A stretch of DNA of 64,000 bases, taken from the NCBI GenBank assembly GCA_900450595.1, contig UGGS01000002.1, forward strand, positions 310,001 through 374,000, read 5' to 3'. Positions 32,169 to 47,482 of this stretch are shown here, piece by piece. Under the pieces are notes generated by a model, which was not told the origin of the DNA, did no database searches, and was given only the letters and a program-made list of their open reading frames with translations. The translations under genes were made by a program, and so were the position numbers. Positions within the stretch are counted from its first letter, which is position 1. Every line of letters starts with the position of its first letter. The DNA comes from [Flavobacterium] thermophilum (GTDB lineage: Bacteria; Bacillota; Bacilli; Bacillales; Anoxybacillaceae).

Positions 32169-33407
32169 ATGAACTACTTGCCACAACAAGATCCGCAAGT
32201 GTTTGCGGCCATTGAGCAAGAGCGGAAACGGCAGCATGCCAAGATTGAGCTCATCGCCTCGGAAAACTTTGTCAGCCGCGCGGTGATGGAAGCGCAAGGA
32301 TCGGTGCTGACGAACAAATACGCGGAAGGCTATCCGGGCCGCCGCTATTATGGCGGCTGCGAGTACGTCGACATCGTCGAAGAGTTGGCGCGCGAGCGGG
32401 CGAAGCAATTGTTCGGGGCGGAGCATGCGAACGTCCAGCCGCATTCGGGGGCGCAGGCGAACATGGCCGTCTATTTCACCGTCCTGAAACCCGGCGACAC
32501 GGTGCTTGGCATGAATTTGTCGCACGGCGGCCATTTGACGCACGGCAGTCCAGTCAACTTCAGCGGTGTGCAATACAACTTTGTCGCATACGGCGTCGAC
32601 CCGGAAACCCATGTCATCGATTATGACGACGTGCGCGAGAAAGCGCGCCTTCATCGGCCGAAGCTGATCGTCGCCGGCGCGAGCGCCTATCCGCGCATTA
32701 TCGATTTCGCCAAATTCCGGGAAATCGCCGATGAAGTCGGCGCCTATTTAATGGTCGACATGGCCCATATTGCCGGTCTTGTTGCGGCAGGTCTCCATCC
32801 GAACCCGGTGCCGTACGCCCATTTCGTCACGACGACGACGCATAAAACGTTGCGCGGCCCGCGCGGCGGGATGATTTTATGCCAAGAACAGTTTGCGAAA
32901 CAAATCGATAAATCGATCTTCCCTGGCATTCAAGGCGGGCCGCTGATGCATGTCATTGCCGCCAAGGCGGTGGCGTTCGGCGAAGCGTTGCAGGACGACT
33001 TTAAAGCGTACGCGAAGCGCGTTGTCGATAACGCCAAACGGCTTGCCTCCGCCCTGCAAAACGAAGGGTTCACCCTCGTATCCGGCGGCACGGACAACCA
33101 TTTATTGCTTGTCGATTTGCGCCCGCAGCAGCTGACCGGAAAAACGGCGGAAAAAGTGTTGGATGAAGTTGGCATTACAGTGAATAAAAACACCATTCCG
33201 TACGATCCGGAAAGCCCGTTTGTCACGAGCGGCATCCGCATCGGCACGGCTGCGGTGACGACGCGCGGCTTCGGCCTCGAAGAAATGGACGAAATCGCCG
33301 CCATTATTGGTCTTGTGCTGAAAAACACGGACAATGAACAGGCGCTTGAAGAAGCGCGCCGACGCGTCGCGGCTTTAACGGAAAAATTCCCGCTCTACCA
33401 AGACTAA
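32169..33407 (+). CDS. glyA: Serine hydroxymethyltransferase
   Basis: 412 residues from ATG 32169, 7 bases after AAGGGGGAG. PLP enzyme converting serine and tetrahydrofolate to glycine and methylene-tetrahydrofolate. The PLP lysine is Lys226 in [20 protein letters not shown] and [18 protein letters not shown] are family motifs. Main source of one-carbon units. Confidence 0.97.
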   Translation: MNYLPQQDPQVFAAIEQERKRQHAKIELIASENFVSRAVMEAQGSVLTNKYAEGYPGRRYYGGCEYVDIVEELARERAKQLFGAEHANVQPHSGAQANMAVYFTVLKPGDTVLGMNLSHGGHLTHGSPVNFSGVQYNFVAYGVDPETHVIDYDDVREKARLHRPKLIVAGASAYPRIIDFAKFREIADEVGAYLMVDMAHIAGLVAAGLHPNPVPYAHFVTTTTHKTLRGPRGGMILCQEQFAKQIDKSIFPGIQGGPLMHVIAAKAVAFGEALQDDFKAYAKRVVDNAKRLASALQNEGFTLVSGGTDNHLLLVDLRPQQLTGKTAEKVLDEVGITVNKNTIPYDPESPFVTSGIRIGTAAVTTRGFGLEEMDEIAAIIGLVLKNTDNEQALEEARRRVAALTEKFPLYQD

Positions 33408-33423
33408 AAATGGGGCAAATGAA

Positions 33424-33460
33424 AGCATACCGCCGCATCAGCCTGGCGGTATGCTTTTTT
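33424..33460 (+). terminator. Terminator after glyA
   Basis: AGCATACCGCC (33424-33434) pairs perfectly with GGCGGTATGCT (33445-33455), followed by a six-T run. Confidence 0.93.
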
Positions 33461-33474
33461 CATTCGTTCGCCAG

Positions 33475-33503
33475 TTGAACAGGCGCTCGTTTTCCAGTAG
33501 AAT
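33475..33503 (+). promoter_or_regulatory. upp promoter
   Basis: TTGAAC (33475-33480) and TAGAAT (33498-33503) with 17-base spacing, directly after the glyA terminator and about 40 bases before upp. Confidence 0.65.
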
Positions 33504-33542
33504 GTATAGAAGTGTACCGCATACATACGGAAGAGGAGATGA

Positions 33543-34175
<633 letters not shown>

Positions 34176-34533
34176 CGATTGCCGGAAAGACGCGCCCCGC
34201 TTCACGCGGGGCCCGCATTCCCTCAAGCGGAGGAAAAGGGCCATGTTCACGCCGCGGTTAAGCGCTTGCATTGAGAACTGAAACGATTGCAAACATACAG
34301 AATAATGAAAACGAATAGGCTAAAAATAAAATATACCATTATACATCATTTTTGTGAAAAGAAAATGAGAAATTGTCACAAATTATTAATATTTGCTCTG
34401 TGTGAATGATGTTTTATGTGGGAACACATTGACATTAACCAAGCGGTATTGTATGCTTACAAGGGGTAGATTGAGAAGGCTTTCACTGTCGGAAATGATC
34501 TCTGGTCTAAACGGGCGAGGTATGGTAACCATT
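34176..34533 (+). other. upp-atp intergenic region
   Basis: 358 bases. The hairpin GCCCCGC (34194-34200) with GCGGGGC (34206-34212) has no T-run. From about 34280 to 34400 the sequence turns strongly AT-rich, which contrasts with the surrounding GC-rich DNA and could act as UP-element DNA for the atp promoter at 34429. No gene recognised. Confidence 0.5.
34429..34457 (+). promoter_or_regulatory. atp operon promoter
   Basis: A perfect TTGACA (34429-34434) and TATGCT (34452-34457) with 17-base spacing, preceded by AT-rich DNA. Leader to atpZ about 70 bases. Confidence 0.75.
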
Positions 34534-34752
34534 ATGAAAAAAAATAACCGTCATCCTTTTCGGGCCATCGGCTTGATGTCAGCGATCACATCACAGCTAG
34601 TCGGCTGTACATTAGTTGGTTTATTTGGCGGCAGATGGGTTGACCGACAATTGGACAGTGAACCGCTTTTCCTTGTTATTGGTTTGTTGCTCGGCTTAGC
34701 AGCGGGAGTGTTCGCCACGCTGAAAACAATTCGGCGTTTTTTTGGGGAATAA
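34534..34752 (+). CDS. atpZ: AtpZ/AtpI-family small membrane protein
   Basis: 72 residues, two membrane helices joined by a short loop (IGLMSAITSQLVGCTLVGLFGGRWVDRQL and LFLVIGLLLGLAAGVFATL). This is the AtpZ type found ahead of atpI, which together with AtpI has been linked to Mg/Ca uptake or assembly support for the ATP synthase. ATG 34534 starts the conserved part; ATG 34522 is an alternative. First gene of the atp operon. Confidence 0.75.
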   Translation: MKKNNRHPFRAIGLMSAITSQLVGCTLVGLFGGRWVDRQLDSEPLFLVIGLLLGLAAGVFATLKTIRRFFGE

Positions 34753-34758
34753 GAAGCA

Positions 34759-35115
34759 ATGATTGATAGGATCATAAAACGAATACAAAAGCAATCGTCG
34801 GTGCTAATGGTGGGTTATGCGGTAGGATGGATATTGACCAGTTATGAAGCGTGGTTTTTTAGTTTGCTCATTGGAACAGCAACAGGGCTGTACAGCATTC
34901 GCTTGCTGGCCCGGCGTGTCATAAAAGCAGGAGAAGCGATGGCCGAGGGACGGCGCCCTCCTTCGCTTGGGACCATGATTCGATTTGCGCTGGCTGCCGC
35001 CGTTGCGCTGTTTGTGTCCCGGTATCCCCAACATTTGTCCGTTATGCCGGTCGTCATCGGCTTGGCCACCCCATATATCCTATTGGTAGCAAATCATTTT
35101 TTACATAATGACTAA
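34759..35115 (+). CDS. atpI: ATP synthase accessory protein AtpI
   Basis: 118 residues, four hydrophobic segments, subunit I family. Not part of the final enzyme; in thermophilic Bacillus it acts as a chaperone for c-ring assembly. Seven bases after atpZ and just before atpB, the standard place. Confidence 0.85.
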   Translation: MIDRIIKRIQKQSSVLMVGYAVGWILTSYEAWFFSLLIGTATGLYSIRLLARRVIKAGEAMAEGRRPPSLGTMIRFALAAAVALFVSRYPQHLSVMPVVIGLATPYILLVANHFLHND

Positions 35116-35139
35116 TCAGCTGTGTAGAAAGCGAGGTGA

Positions 35140-35856
<717 letters not shown>

Positions 35857-35888
35857 TGATAATATTTTTTTAAAATATCAACTTTTGA

Positions 35889-36122
<234 letters not shown>

Positions 36123-36130
36123 CGGATGAG

Positions 36131-36222
36131 GAGCGCTTGTTAACGGAATGTTAACAAGCGCCTTCCACAACATGGAAGATTAAAAAATAAATGGCGAAGA
36201 TTAGTTGGAAACCTTCGCCATT
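36131..36222 (+). other. Three tandem hairpins between atpE and atpF
   Basis: GCGCTTGTTAAC (36133-36144) with GTTAACAAGCGC (36150-36161) is a perfect 12-bp stem. CTTCCA with TGGAAG follows within 36162-36178. ATGGCGAAG (36191-36199) pairs with CTTCGCCAT (36213-36221). None has a strong T-run, so mRNA stabilisation or processing that raises subunit c over the others is more likely than termination. Confidence 0.65.
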
Positions 36223-36268
36223 GCTTTATGTATATGTATCAGTTTTTGTATATTCACCTAATGCATAG

Positions 36269-38925
<2,657 letters not shown>

Positions 38926-38962
38926 GGCCGGCGGGGGCATATCGCCCCCTCATGCCTGTTAG

Positions 38963-41299
<2,337 letters not shown>

Positions 41300-41309
41300 C
41301 CCGGGATAG

Positions 41310-41721
<412 letters not shown>

Positions 41722-41723
<2 letters not shown>

Positions 41724-41753
41724 AAAGCAGGGGAAAACTCCCCTGCTTTTTTT
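41722..41753 (+). terminator. atp operon terminator
   Basis: AAGCAGGGG pairs with CCCCTGCTT across AAAAC, with a seven-T run, starting at the atpC stop codon. Confidence 0.93.
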
Positions 41754-41780
41754 GATGAAAACGGAAGAATCGTCCGTCAA

Positions 41781-41809
41781 GGAGAGAGGCAAACGCTCTC
41801 TCTTTTTTC
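41781..41809 (+). terminator. Second terminator in the atp-nuo gap
   Basis: GAGAGAG-type arm at 41782-41788 pairs with CTCTCTC at 41796-41802, followed by TTTTTT. Tandem with the first terminator, fully insulating atp from nuo. Confidence 0.7.
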
Positions 41810-41892
41810 GTTCCTCGCATTCCGTCGTTTCAACAAAGATGAAGCGCTTACATGAATGGATACCGTGTTGACAGTGTTAACTTGAAGTTTTG

Positions 41893-41921
41893 CTGACACG
41901 GCTGGATATAAATGTTATAAT
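41893..41921 (+). promoter_or_regulatory. nuo operon promoter
   Basis: CTGACA (41893-41898) and perfect TATAAT (41916-41921) with 17-base spacing. The promoter looks intact although the operon behind it is broken. Confidence 0.7.
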
Positions 41922-41994
41922 GAAATTGAATGAATTATTGAAAAATTTCACCATTAACACCATACGTATGTAGTAAACCGGAAGGGGGGCGAGC

Positions 41995-43111
41995 GTGTTG
42001 AGCAACGTCTATGCGAACAGTTATTTGATTATTTTCGTCTTCCTTTGCCTCGGGGTGTTGCTGCCGATCGGGGCGCTTGCGGTTGGACGCTTGTTGCGGC
42101 CGCATGTGCTCGAAGACGCGTATATCAACCGGCTGGCGAAAGACGTGCCGACGCTTGTTGTTCCCAGGGCTGCAATACACGCAAATCATCCCATACACCG
42201 ACCGGATGGACTACTTGTCGGCGATGACGAACAACTATGTGCTTTGCCATGCGGTCGAAACGATGATGGGCATTGAAGTGCCGGAGCGGGCCGAGTATTT
42301 GCGCGTTCTTGCGATGGAGCTCGGGCGGATCGCCAGCCACCTCGTTTGGTGGGGGACGTATTTGCTCGATCTTGGTGCGACAAGCCCGTTTTTGTATGCA
42401 TTCCGCGAACGCGAAATGATTATTAATCTATTAAATGAGCTGTCCGGGGCGCGGCTGACGTTCAACTACATGCGCATCGGCGGCGTTAAATGGGACGCGC
42501 CGGACGGCTGGATCGACAAAGTGAAGCAGTTTGTCCCGTACATGCGGGAGAAATTGGCCGGCTACCACGACCTCGTCACCGGCAATGAAATTTTCCGCGA
42601 GCGCGTAACAGGCGTCGGGCGGTATACGAAAGAAGAAGCGATCAGCTATTCGCTCAGCGGCGTCAACTTGCGGTCGACCGGCGTCAAATGGGATTTGCGC
42701 AAAGATGAACCGTATTCAATCTATGACCGCTTTGAGTTTGATGTGCCGGTGCGCGAGGGCGGCGACTGCCTTGCCCGCTATGAATGCCGGATGGCGGAAA
42801 TTGAGCAGTCGCTTCGCATCATCGAGCAGGCGTGCGAGCAATTTCCGCCTGAGGGGCCGATCATGGGAAAAGTGCCCCGCATCATAAAAGCGCCGCCGGG
42901 TGAGACGTTCGTCCGCATCGAGGCGCCGCGCGGCGAGATCGGCTGCTATATTGCGAGCGACGGCAAAAAGGAGCCGTACCGCCTCAAATTCCGGCGTCCG
43001 TCGTTTTACAATCTGCAAATACTCCCGAAGCTGCTCAAAGGGCAAAACTTGGCCAATGTCATTGCCATTCTCGGGTCGATTGACATTGTGCTCGGGGAGG
43101 TCGATGGATGA
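41995..43111 (+). pseudogene. nuoD: Collapsed nuoA-nuoC-nuoD composite (complex I), nuoB missing
   Basis: Starts at GTG 41995 after GAAGGGGGG with the NuoA N-terminus (MLSNVYANSYLIIFVF, about 37 residues, first membrane helix only). It then runs in frame into about 19 residues that read as NuoC (VLEDAYINRLAKDVPTLVV, 42106-42162). The frame then changes, and from about 42167 NuoD resumes at GLQYTQIIPYTDRMDYLSAM and continues to the normal end. Lost: most of NuoA, all of NuoB with its N2 iron-sulfur cluster, nearly all of NuoC, and about 50 residues of NuoD including the GPQHPSTHG quinone-site motif. Two deletions plus a frameshift are the simplest reading. The long frame beginning at 42077 contains the NuoD part but has no proper start. 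Confidence 0.85.
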
Positions 43112-44109
43112 TGGAGCAATGGCTTGAATCGACGCCAAGTTGGTCGAACATCGCCCTGTTTTTCGGGCTTGGGGCGTTGCTTTTGGCGGTCGTGCTCGGG
43201 TTTGTCACATACGGCATTTTGGCCGAGCGGAAAGTGATGGGGTTTATGCAAGGGCGCATCGGCCCGAACCAGGTCGGCGGCCGCTTCGGACTGTTGCAAA
43301 CCGTTGCCGATGTGTTGAAGCTGCTTTTGAAAGAGGATACGATCCCGAAAGCAGCCGACCGTCCGCTGTACGTGTTGGCGCCGATCATCGCCTTTGTGCC
43401 GTCGTTTATGGTGCTGGCGGTATTGCCGTTTACCGATTCGTTCCGGTTCGCCGATATCGGCGTCGGCCTTCTGTATTATATCGCTGTCTCCGGCTTGACG
43501 ACCATCGGCGTTGTCGCCGGCGGCTGGGCGTCGAACAACAAATACGCTCTGCTTGGCGGCATGCGCGCGGCGGCGCAAATGATTTCCTATGAGATTCCGC
43601 TCGTCATGTCAGCGCTTGGCGTCGTGCTTTTGGCTGGAAGCATGAATTTAGTCGACATCGTTGCGGTGCAAAAAGACGTCTGGTTCATTTTCGCCCAACC
43701 GCTCGCCTTTTTGATTTTCTTTGTGGCAGCGGTGGCGGAATTGAACCGGACGCCGTTTGACTTGCCGGAGGCGGAGTCCGAGCTTGTCGCAGGGTTTCAT
43801 GTTGAATATTCGGGATTCCGATGGGCGTTTTTCATGCTTGCCGAGTATGTGTACATGTTTGCCATGGCGGCGCTGATCACGATTTTGTTTCTCGGCGGCT
43901 GGCATCCGGTCGCGTTTCTCGGCTGGATTCCCGGAGCGGTTTGGTTTGCGTTGAAATTTTGTGCAGTTGTTTTCGTCCTCATTTGGTTTCGGGCGACGTT
44001 TCCGCGCGTGCGCGCCGACCAGCTGATGGAGTTCGCCTGGAAAGTGTTGCTTCCGCTTTCGCTCGTCAACATTGTGCTGACGGCGCTGATCAAGTCGTGG
44101 TTTTTCTAA
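43108..44109 (+). CDS. nuoH: Complex I subunit NuoH
   Basis: 333 residues, about eight membrane helices. Overlaps the nuoD stop by ATGA. Conserved quinone-chamber motifs ERKVMGFMQGRIGPNQVG, AELNRTPFDLPEAESELVAGF and EYSGFRWAFFMLAEY are intact. Normally contacts NuoB and NuoD, which are absent or broken here. A MITE-like element begins two bases after its stop. Confidence 0.93.
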   Translation: MMEQWLESTPSWSNIALFFGLGALLLAVVLGFVTYGILAERKVMGFMQGRIGPNQVGGRFGLLQTVADVLKLLLKEDTIPKAADRPLYVLAPIIAFVPSFMVLAVLPFTDSFRFADIGVGLLYYIAVSGLTTIGVVAGGWASNNKYALLGGMRAAAQMISYEIPLVMSALGVVLLAGSMNLVDIVAVQKDVWFIFAQPLAFLIFFVAAVAELNRTPFDLPEAESELVAGFHVEYSGFRWAFFMLAEYVYMFAMAALITILFLGGWHPVAFLGWIPGAVWFALKFCAVVFVLIWFRATFPRVRADQLMEFAWKVLLPLSLVNIVLTALIKSWFF

Positions 44110-44110
44110 G

Positions 44111-44240
44111 AGGTTGGTGATTTAGTACAAAATACTGCTAGCTCCACCTGTTTCTCAATTAGAGAAAAACTGTGGAATCAGTCTTCTTTTTTGGCGAAAT
44201 GCCGTTGATTTGCTCGTAACAGCCGTTTTTCACCGGCCTT
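44111..44240. repeat. MITE-like palindromic element, copy A (nuoH-nuoI gap)
   Basis: About 130 bases bounded by imperfect inverted ends: AGGTTGGTGATTTA (44111-44124) and GTTTTTCACCGGCCTT (44225-44240, reverse complement AAGGCCGGTGAAAAAC). Shares both ends, length, and an internal CTGTTTCTCAA-type core with the copy at 51989-52117. No coding capacity. It widens the normally tight nuoH-nuoI junction to 261 bases. Confidence 0.5.
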
Positions 44241-44370
44241 CTAAATCGAAAAGCGGACGAGGCCCAATCCGGCTTAGGCAAGGAGGCAGCCGCGCTGATG
44301 TGCATGGCCGCCCTGCGCTTTAGGGGACGGTTATGCCGGAACGCCATGTTCCCATGAGAGGGGGAGACCG

Positions 44371-44790
44371 ATGATCGGATTAATGAAAGGATTGGTGTAT
44401 ACGTTAAAAGAGTTGACGCGTGAAAAAGTGACGTACGATTACCCGCACGAACCGCTCCCGCTCCCGGACCGGTTTCGCGGCATTCAAAAATTTTATCCGG
44501 AAAAATGCATCGTCTGCAACCAATGCGTGAACATTTGCCCGACCGAATGCATCCAGCTGACTGGGAAGAAGCATCCGGATCCGACGAAAAAAGGAAAAGT
44601 GATTGAGACGTACAATATTAACTTCGAAATTTGCATTTTGTGCGACTTATGCACTGAAGTGTGTCCGACGGAAGCGATCGTCATGACAAACAACTTCGAG
44701 CTCGCCGAATACAGCCGCGATGCGTTGTACAAAGATTTGGCCTGGCTGGATGAAAACGATACGAACGTAAGAAGGGAGAATAAGCCGTGA
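44371..44790 (+). CDS. nuoI: Complex I subunit NuoI (8Fe-8S ferredoxin-like)
   Basis: 139 residues. Two 4Fe-4S motifs CIVCNQCVNICPTECI and CILCDLCTEVCPTEAI carry clusters N6a and N6b, which pass electrons to the missing NuoB cluster. Reading frame intact. ATG 44371 after AGAGGGGGAG. Confidence 0.94.
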   Translation: MIGLMKGLVYTLKELTREKVTYDYPHEPLPLPDRFRGIQKFYPEKCIVCNQCVNICPTECIQLTGKKHPDPTKKGKVIETYNINFEICILCDLCTEVCPTEAIVMTNNFELAEYSRDALYKDLAWLDENDTNVRRENKP

Positions 44791-45308
44791 GCGGAACCGA
44801 CATCGCCTTTTTCCTGCTCGCCCTCGCGGCGATTGCCGGCGGGGTGACGATGCTCCAGCTGACAAACGTCGTCCATATGGTCATCGCCCTCGTCATGACA
44901 TTTGTAGGCATTGCCGGGCTGTACGTGCTGTTGTCCGCCGAATTTGTCGCTGTTGTGCAAGTGCTTATCTATTCCGGAGCCATCACGATCATCATGCTGT
45001 TTGCCATCATGTTGACGCGCCATCACACAGACGAAAGGGAGCGCCAAACGACCGGCGGCGTCTGGCATCGGGCTGTTGCCGCCATCTCGGTTATCGCCTT
45101 TGGCCTTGCCGTCTACTTCGGCATCCGCCAGCTCGACTTCGGCGCTGACGGCAGCGCGCTTTCGGGCGACAACGCGAAGGCGATCGGCAAGTCGCTTTAC
45201 TCGTATTATACGATTCCGTTTGAAATCGTGTCCGTCATTTTGCTCGTCGCCTTGGTCGGGGCGATTGTGCTGGCGAAAAAAGACGGCAAGGAGGCGGGGG
45301 ACGAATGA
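44787..45308 (+). CDS. nuoJ: Complex I subunit NuoJ
   Basis: 173 residues, five membrane helices. GTG 44787 overlaps nuoI by 4 bases. Conserved [21 protein letters not shown]. Frame intact. Confidence 0.92.
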   Translation: MSGTDIAFFLLALAAIAGGVTMLQLTNVVHMVIALVMTFVGIAGLYVLLSAEFVAVVQVLIYSGAITIIMLFAIMLTRHHTDERERQTTGGVWHRAVAAISVIAFGLAVYFGIRQLDFGADGSALSGDNAKAIGKSLYSYYTIPFEIVSVILLVALVGAIVLAKKDGKEAGDE

Positions 45309-45610
45309 CGTTATCGGCTTACTTGGCGTTGGCGCTCATCTTGTTTTGCATCGGCTTGTATGGGGCGCTGACGAAGCGAAATACGGTCATTGTGCTCATT
45401 TGTATTGAACTGATGTTAAACGCGGTCAACCTCAATTTCGTGGCTTTTGCCAAATACGGCCCCCATCCCGGCGTTCACGGGCATGTATTCGCGCTGTTTG
45501 CGATCGCCGTGGCGGCGGCGGAAGCAGCCGTTGGCTTGGCGGCGCTCATCGCTTTTTACCGCAACCGGAAGACGGTTCAAGTCGATGAAGCCAATTCATT
45601 GAAACATTAG
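45305..45610 (+). CDS. nuoK: Complex I subunit NuoK
   Basis: 101 residues, three membrane helices with the conserved membrane glutamates in [11 protein letters not shown] and [14 protein letters not shown]. Overlaps nuoJ by 4 bases. Frame intact. Confidence 0.94.
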   Translation: MTLSAYLALALILFCIGLYGALTKRNTVIVLICIELMLNAVNLNFVAFAKYGPHPGVHGHVFALFAIAVAAAEAAVGLAALIAFYRNRKTVQVDEANSLKH

Positions 45611-45628
45611 AAAAGGGGATGGGGAACG

Positions 45629-47482
45629 ATGATGAACCTAGCTTGGGTTGTGCCGCTCTTCCCGCTTTGTTCATTTGTCTTGCTGCTGTTGTTTGGGCGG
45701 AAATGGAAGAAAGCGAGCGCCTATGTCGGCATCGCGGCTACGTTGCTGTCGATGCTGGCGGCCATTGGTGTGCTCGCCGACCGCCTCGGCGGGACGACGC
45801 ATGAGGTGAATTGGACATGGATGACCGTCGGCGACGTGACGCTCACAGCCGGGGTTTCCATTACGGCGTTAAACGCCTGGATGCTCGCAGTCGTTGCGGT
45901 TGTCAGCTGGCTCGTCCATGTGTATTCGCAAGGGTATATGGCGGGAGACGAGCGGTTTTCGACCTTTTATGCGTACTTAGGGCTGTTTACGTTTGCGATG
46001 CTTGGGCTTGTGCTGTCGCCGAACTTGCTGCAGGCGTATATGTTTTGGGAGCTCGTCGGGCTCGGCTCGTTTTTGCTGATCGGTTTCTATTATGACAAAG
46101 AAGAAGCGAAGGCAGCAGCGAAAAAAGCGTTCATTATGACCCGCGTCGGCGATGTCGGTTTTTTCATCGGCATGCTGCTCTTGTTTTGGCAAACGAAAAG
46201 CTTCGATTACGACGACATTTTCCGCGCTGTCGGCGACGGCACGCTGTCGCCGGGAATGACAACCGTTGCGGCCATCTTGATTTTTATCGGCGCCATCGGC
46301 AAGTCCGGGCAGTTTCCGCTCCATACGTGGCTCCCGGATGCGATGGAAGGGCCGACGCCGGTGTCGGCGCTCATCCACGCTGCGACGATGGTGGCGGCCG
46401 GGGTGTACCTCGTCGCCGCGTTGTTTCCGCTTTATGAAGCAAGCGAGGCAGCCATGATGACCGTCGCGGTGGTCGGCGGGGTGACGGCCATTTTTGCCGC
46501 GACGATCGGCTTGGTGCAGACGGACATTAAACGTGTCCTCGCCTATTCGACGATCAGCCAGCTCGGCTATATGATGCTTGCGCTCGGCTCGGGCAGTTAT
46601 GTCGCCGCCATCTTCCATTTGACGACGCATGCGTTCTTTAAAGCGCTCCTCTTTTTGGCCGCCGGGAGCGTCATTCATGCCGTCCGTACGCAAAACATCG
46701 AGGAAATGGGCGGACTTTGGCAGCGGCTGCCATGGACCGCGCCGCTATTCCTCATTGGGGCGCTGTCGATCAGCGGGGTTCCGCTGTTTGCCGGCTTTTT
46801 CAGCAAGGACGAAATTTTGGCCGCCGCTTGGACGAACGGGCCGCGCCTCCTCTTTTGGCTGGCGGTCGCCGCGGCGCTGTTGACGTCATTTTACATGTTC
46901 CGGCTCTTTTTCCTCGTCTTTGCCGGCAAAGCGCGGCATCATGAGGATGCTCATGAAGCGCCGGCCTCGATGGTGGCGCCAATGCTTGTGCTCGGCGTGC
47001 TGTCGGTCGCTTCTGGGTACATTCAAACGCCGTGGTTTGGCTCGTTCCTTGGCGAATGGTTGACGGACGGATCCTACCATCATGAAGCGGCGCCAGGATG
47101 GATCGCGGTGGTGGCGACCATTGTGTCGCTCGCCGGGATTTTCCTTGCCTGGCTCATGTATGGGAAGCGGGCAGTGCCGCGCGATTGGCTGTCGGCGCGC
47201 GCTCCGCACACGTATGAATTGTTGCGCCATCGCTATTACATCGATGAATTATATCGGTGGACGATTGTGGCGTTCGTGTCATTCGTTAGCCGCCTGTTGG
47301 CGTATGTCGACCGCTTCCTTGTTGAAGGGCTCGCCCGGCTTGCCGCCGGCATTGTCGGCGCGGCCGCCTCGGCTGGGTCGCGCGGGCAAAACGGGCAGGC
47401 GCAGACGTATGGGGCGGTGACGGTGGCCGGATTGGCGATTTTGGTCGTCATTTTCGCCTTAACAGGGGGGTACTGGCTATGA
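45629..47482 (+). CDS. nuoL: Complex I subunit NuoL (antiporter-like)
   Basis: 617 residues, about 16 membrane helices, proton-pumping arm. Conserved MFWELVGLGSFLLIGFYY, PLHTWLPDAMEGPTPVSALIHAATMV and DIKRVLAYSTISQLGYM. Frame intact to the end, where its stop overlaps the nuoM start. Confidence 0.94.
   Translation: MMNLAWVVPLFPLCSFVLLLLFGRKWKKASAYVGIAATLLSMLAAIGVLADRLGGTTHEVNWTWMTVGDVTLTAGVSITALNAWMLAVVAVVSWLVHVYSQGYMAGDERFSTFYAYLGLFTFAMLGLVLSPNLLQAYMFWELVGLGSFLLIGFYYDKEEAKAAAKKAFIMTRVGDVGFFIGMLLLFWQTKSFDYDDIFRAVGDGTLSPGMTTVAAILIFIGAIGKSGQFPLHTWLPDAMEGPTPVSALIHAATMVAAGVYLVAALFPLYEASEAAMMTVAVVGGVTAIFAATIGLVQTDIKRVLAYSTISQLGYMMLALGSGSYVAAIFHLTTHAFFKALLFLAAGSVIHAVRTQNIEEMGGLWQRLPWTAPLFLIGALSISGVPLFAGFFSKDEILAAAWTNGPRLLFWLAVAAALLTSFYMFRLFFLVFAGKARHHEDAHEAPASMVAPMLVLGVLSVASGYIQTPWFGSFLGEWLTDGSYHHEAAPGWIAVVATIVSLAGIFLAWLMYGKRAVPRDWLSARAPHTYELLRHRYYIDELYRWTIVAFVSFVSRLLAYVDRFLVEGLARLAAGIVGAAASAGSRGQNGQAQTYGAVTVAGLAILVVIFALTGGYWL

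Noticed and set aside
42077..43111. A normal nuoD gene starting near 42077
   Set aside because: The first ~28 codons of that frame are NuoA/NuoC sequence read out of frame; true NuoD similarity starts only at about 42167 and lacks the N-terminal motif.
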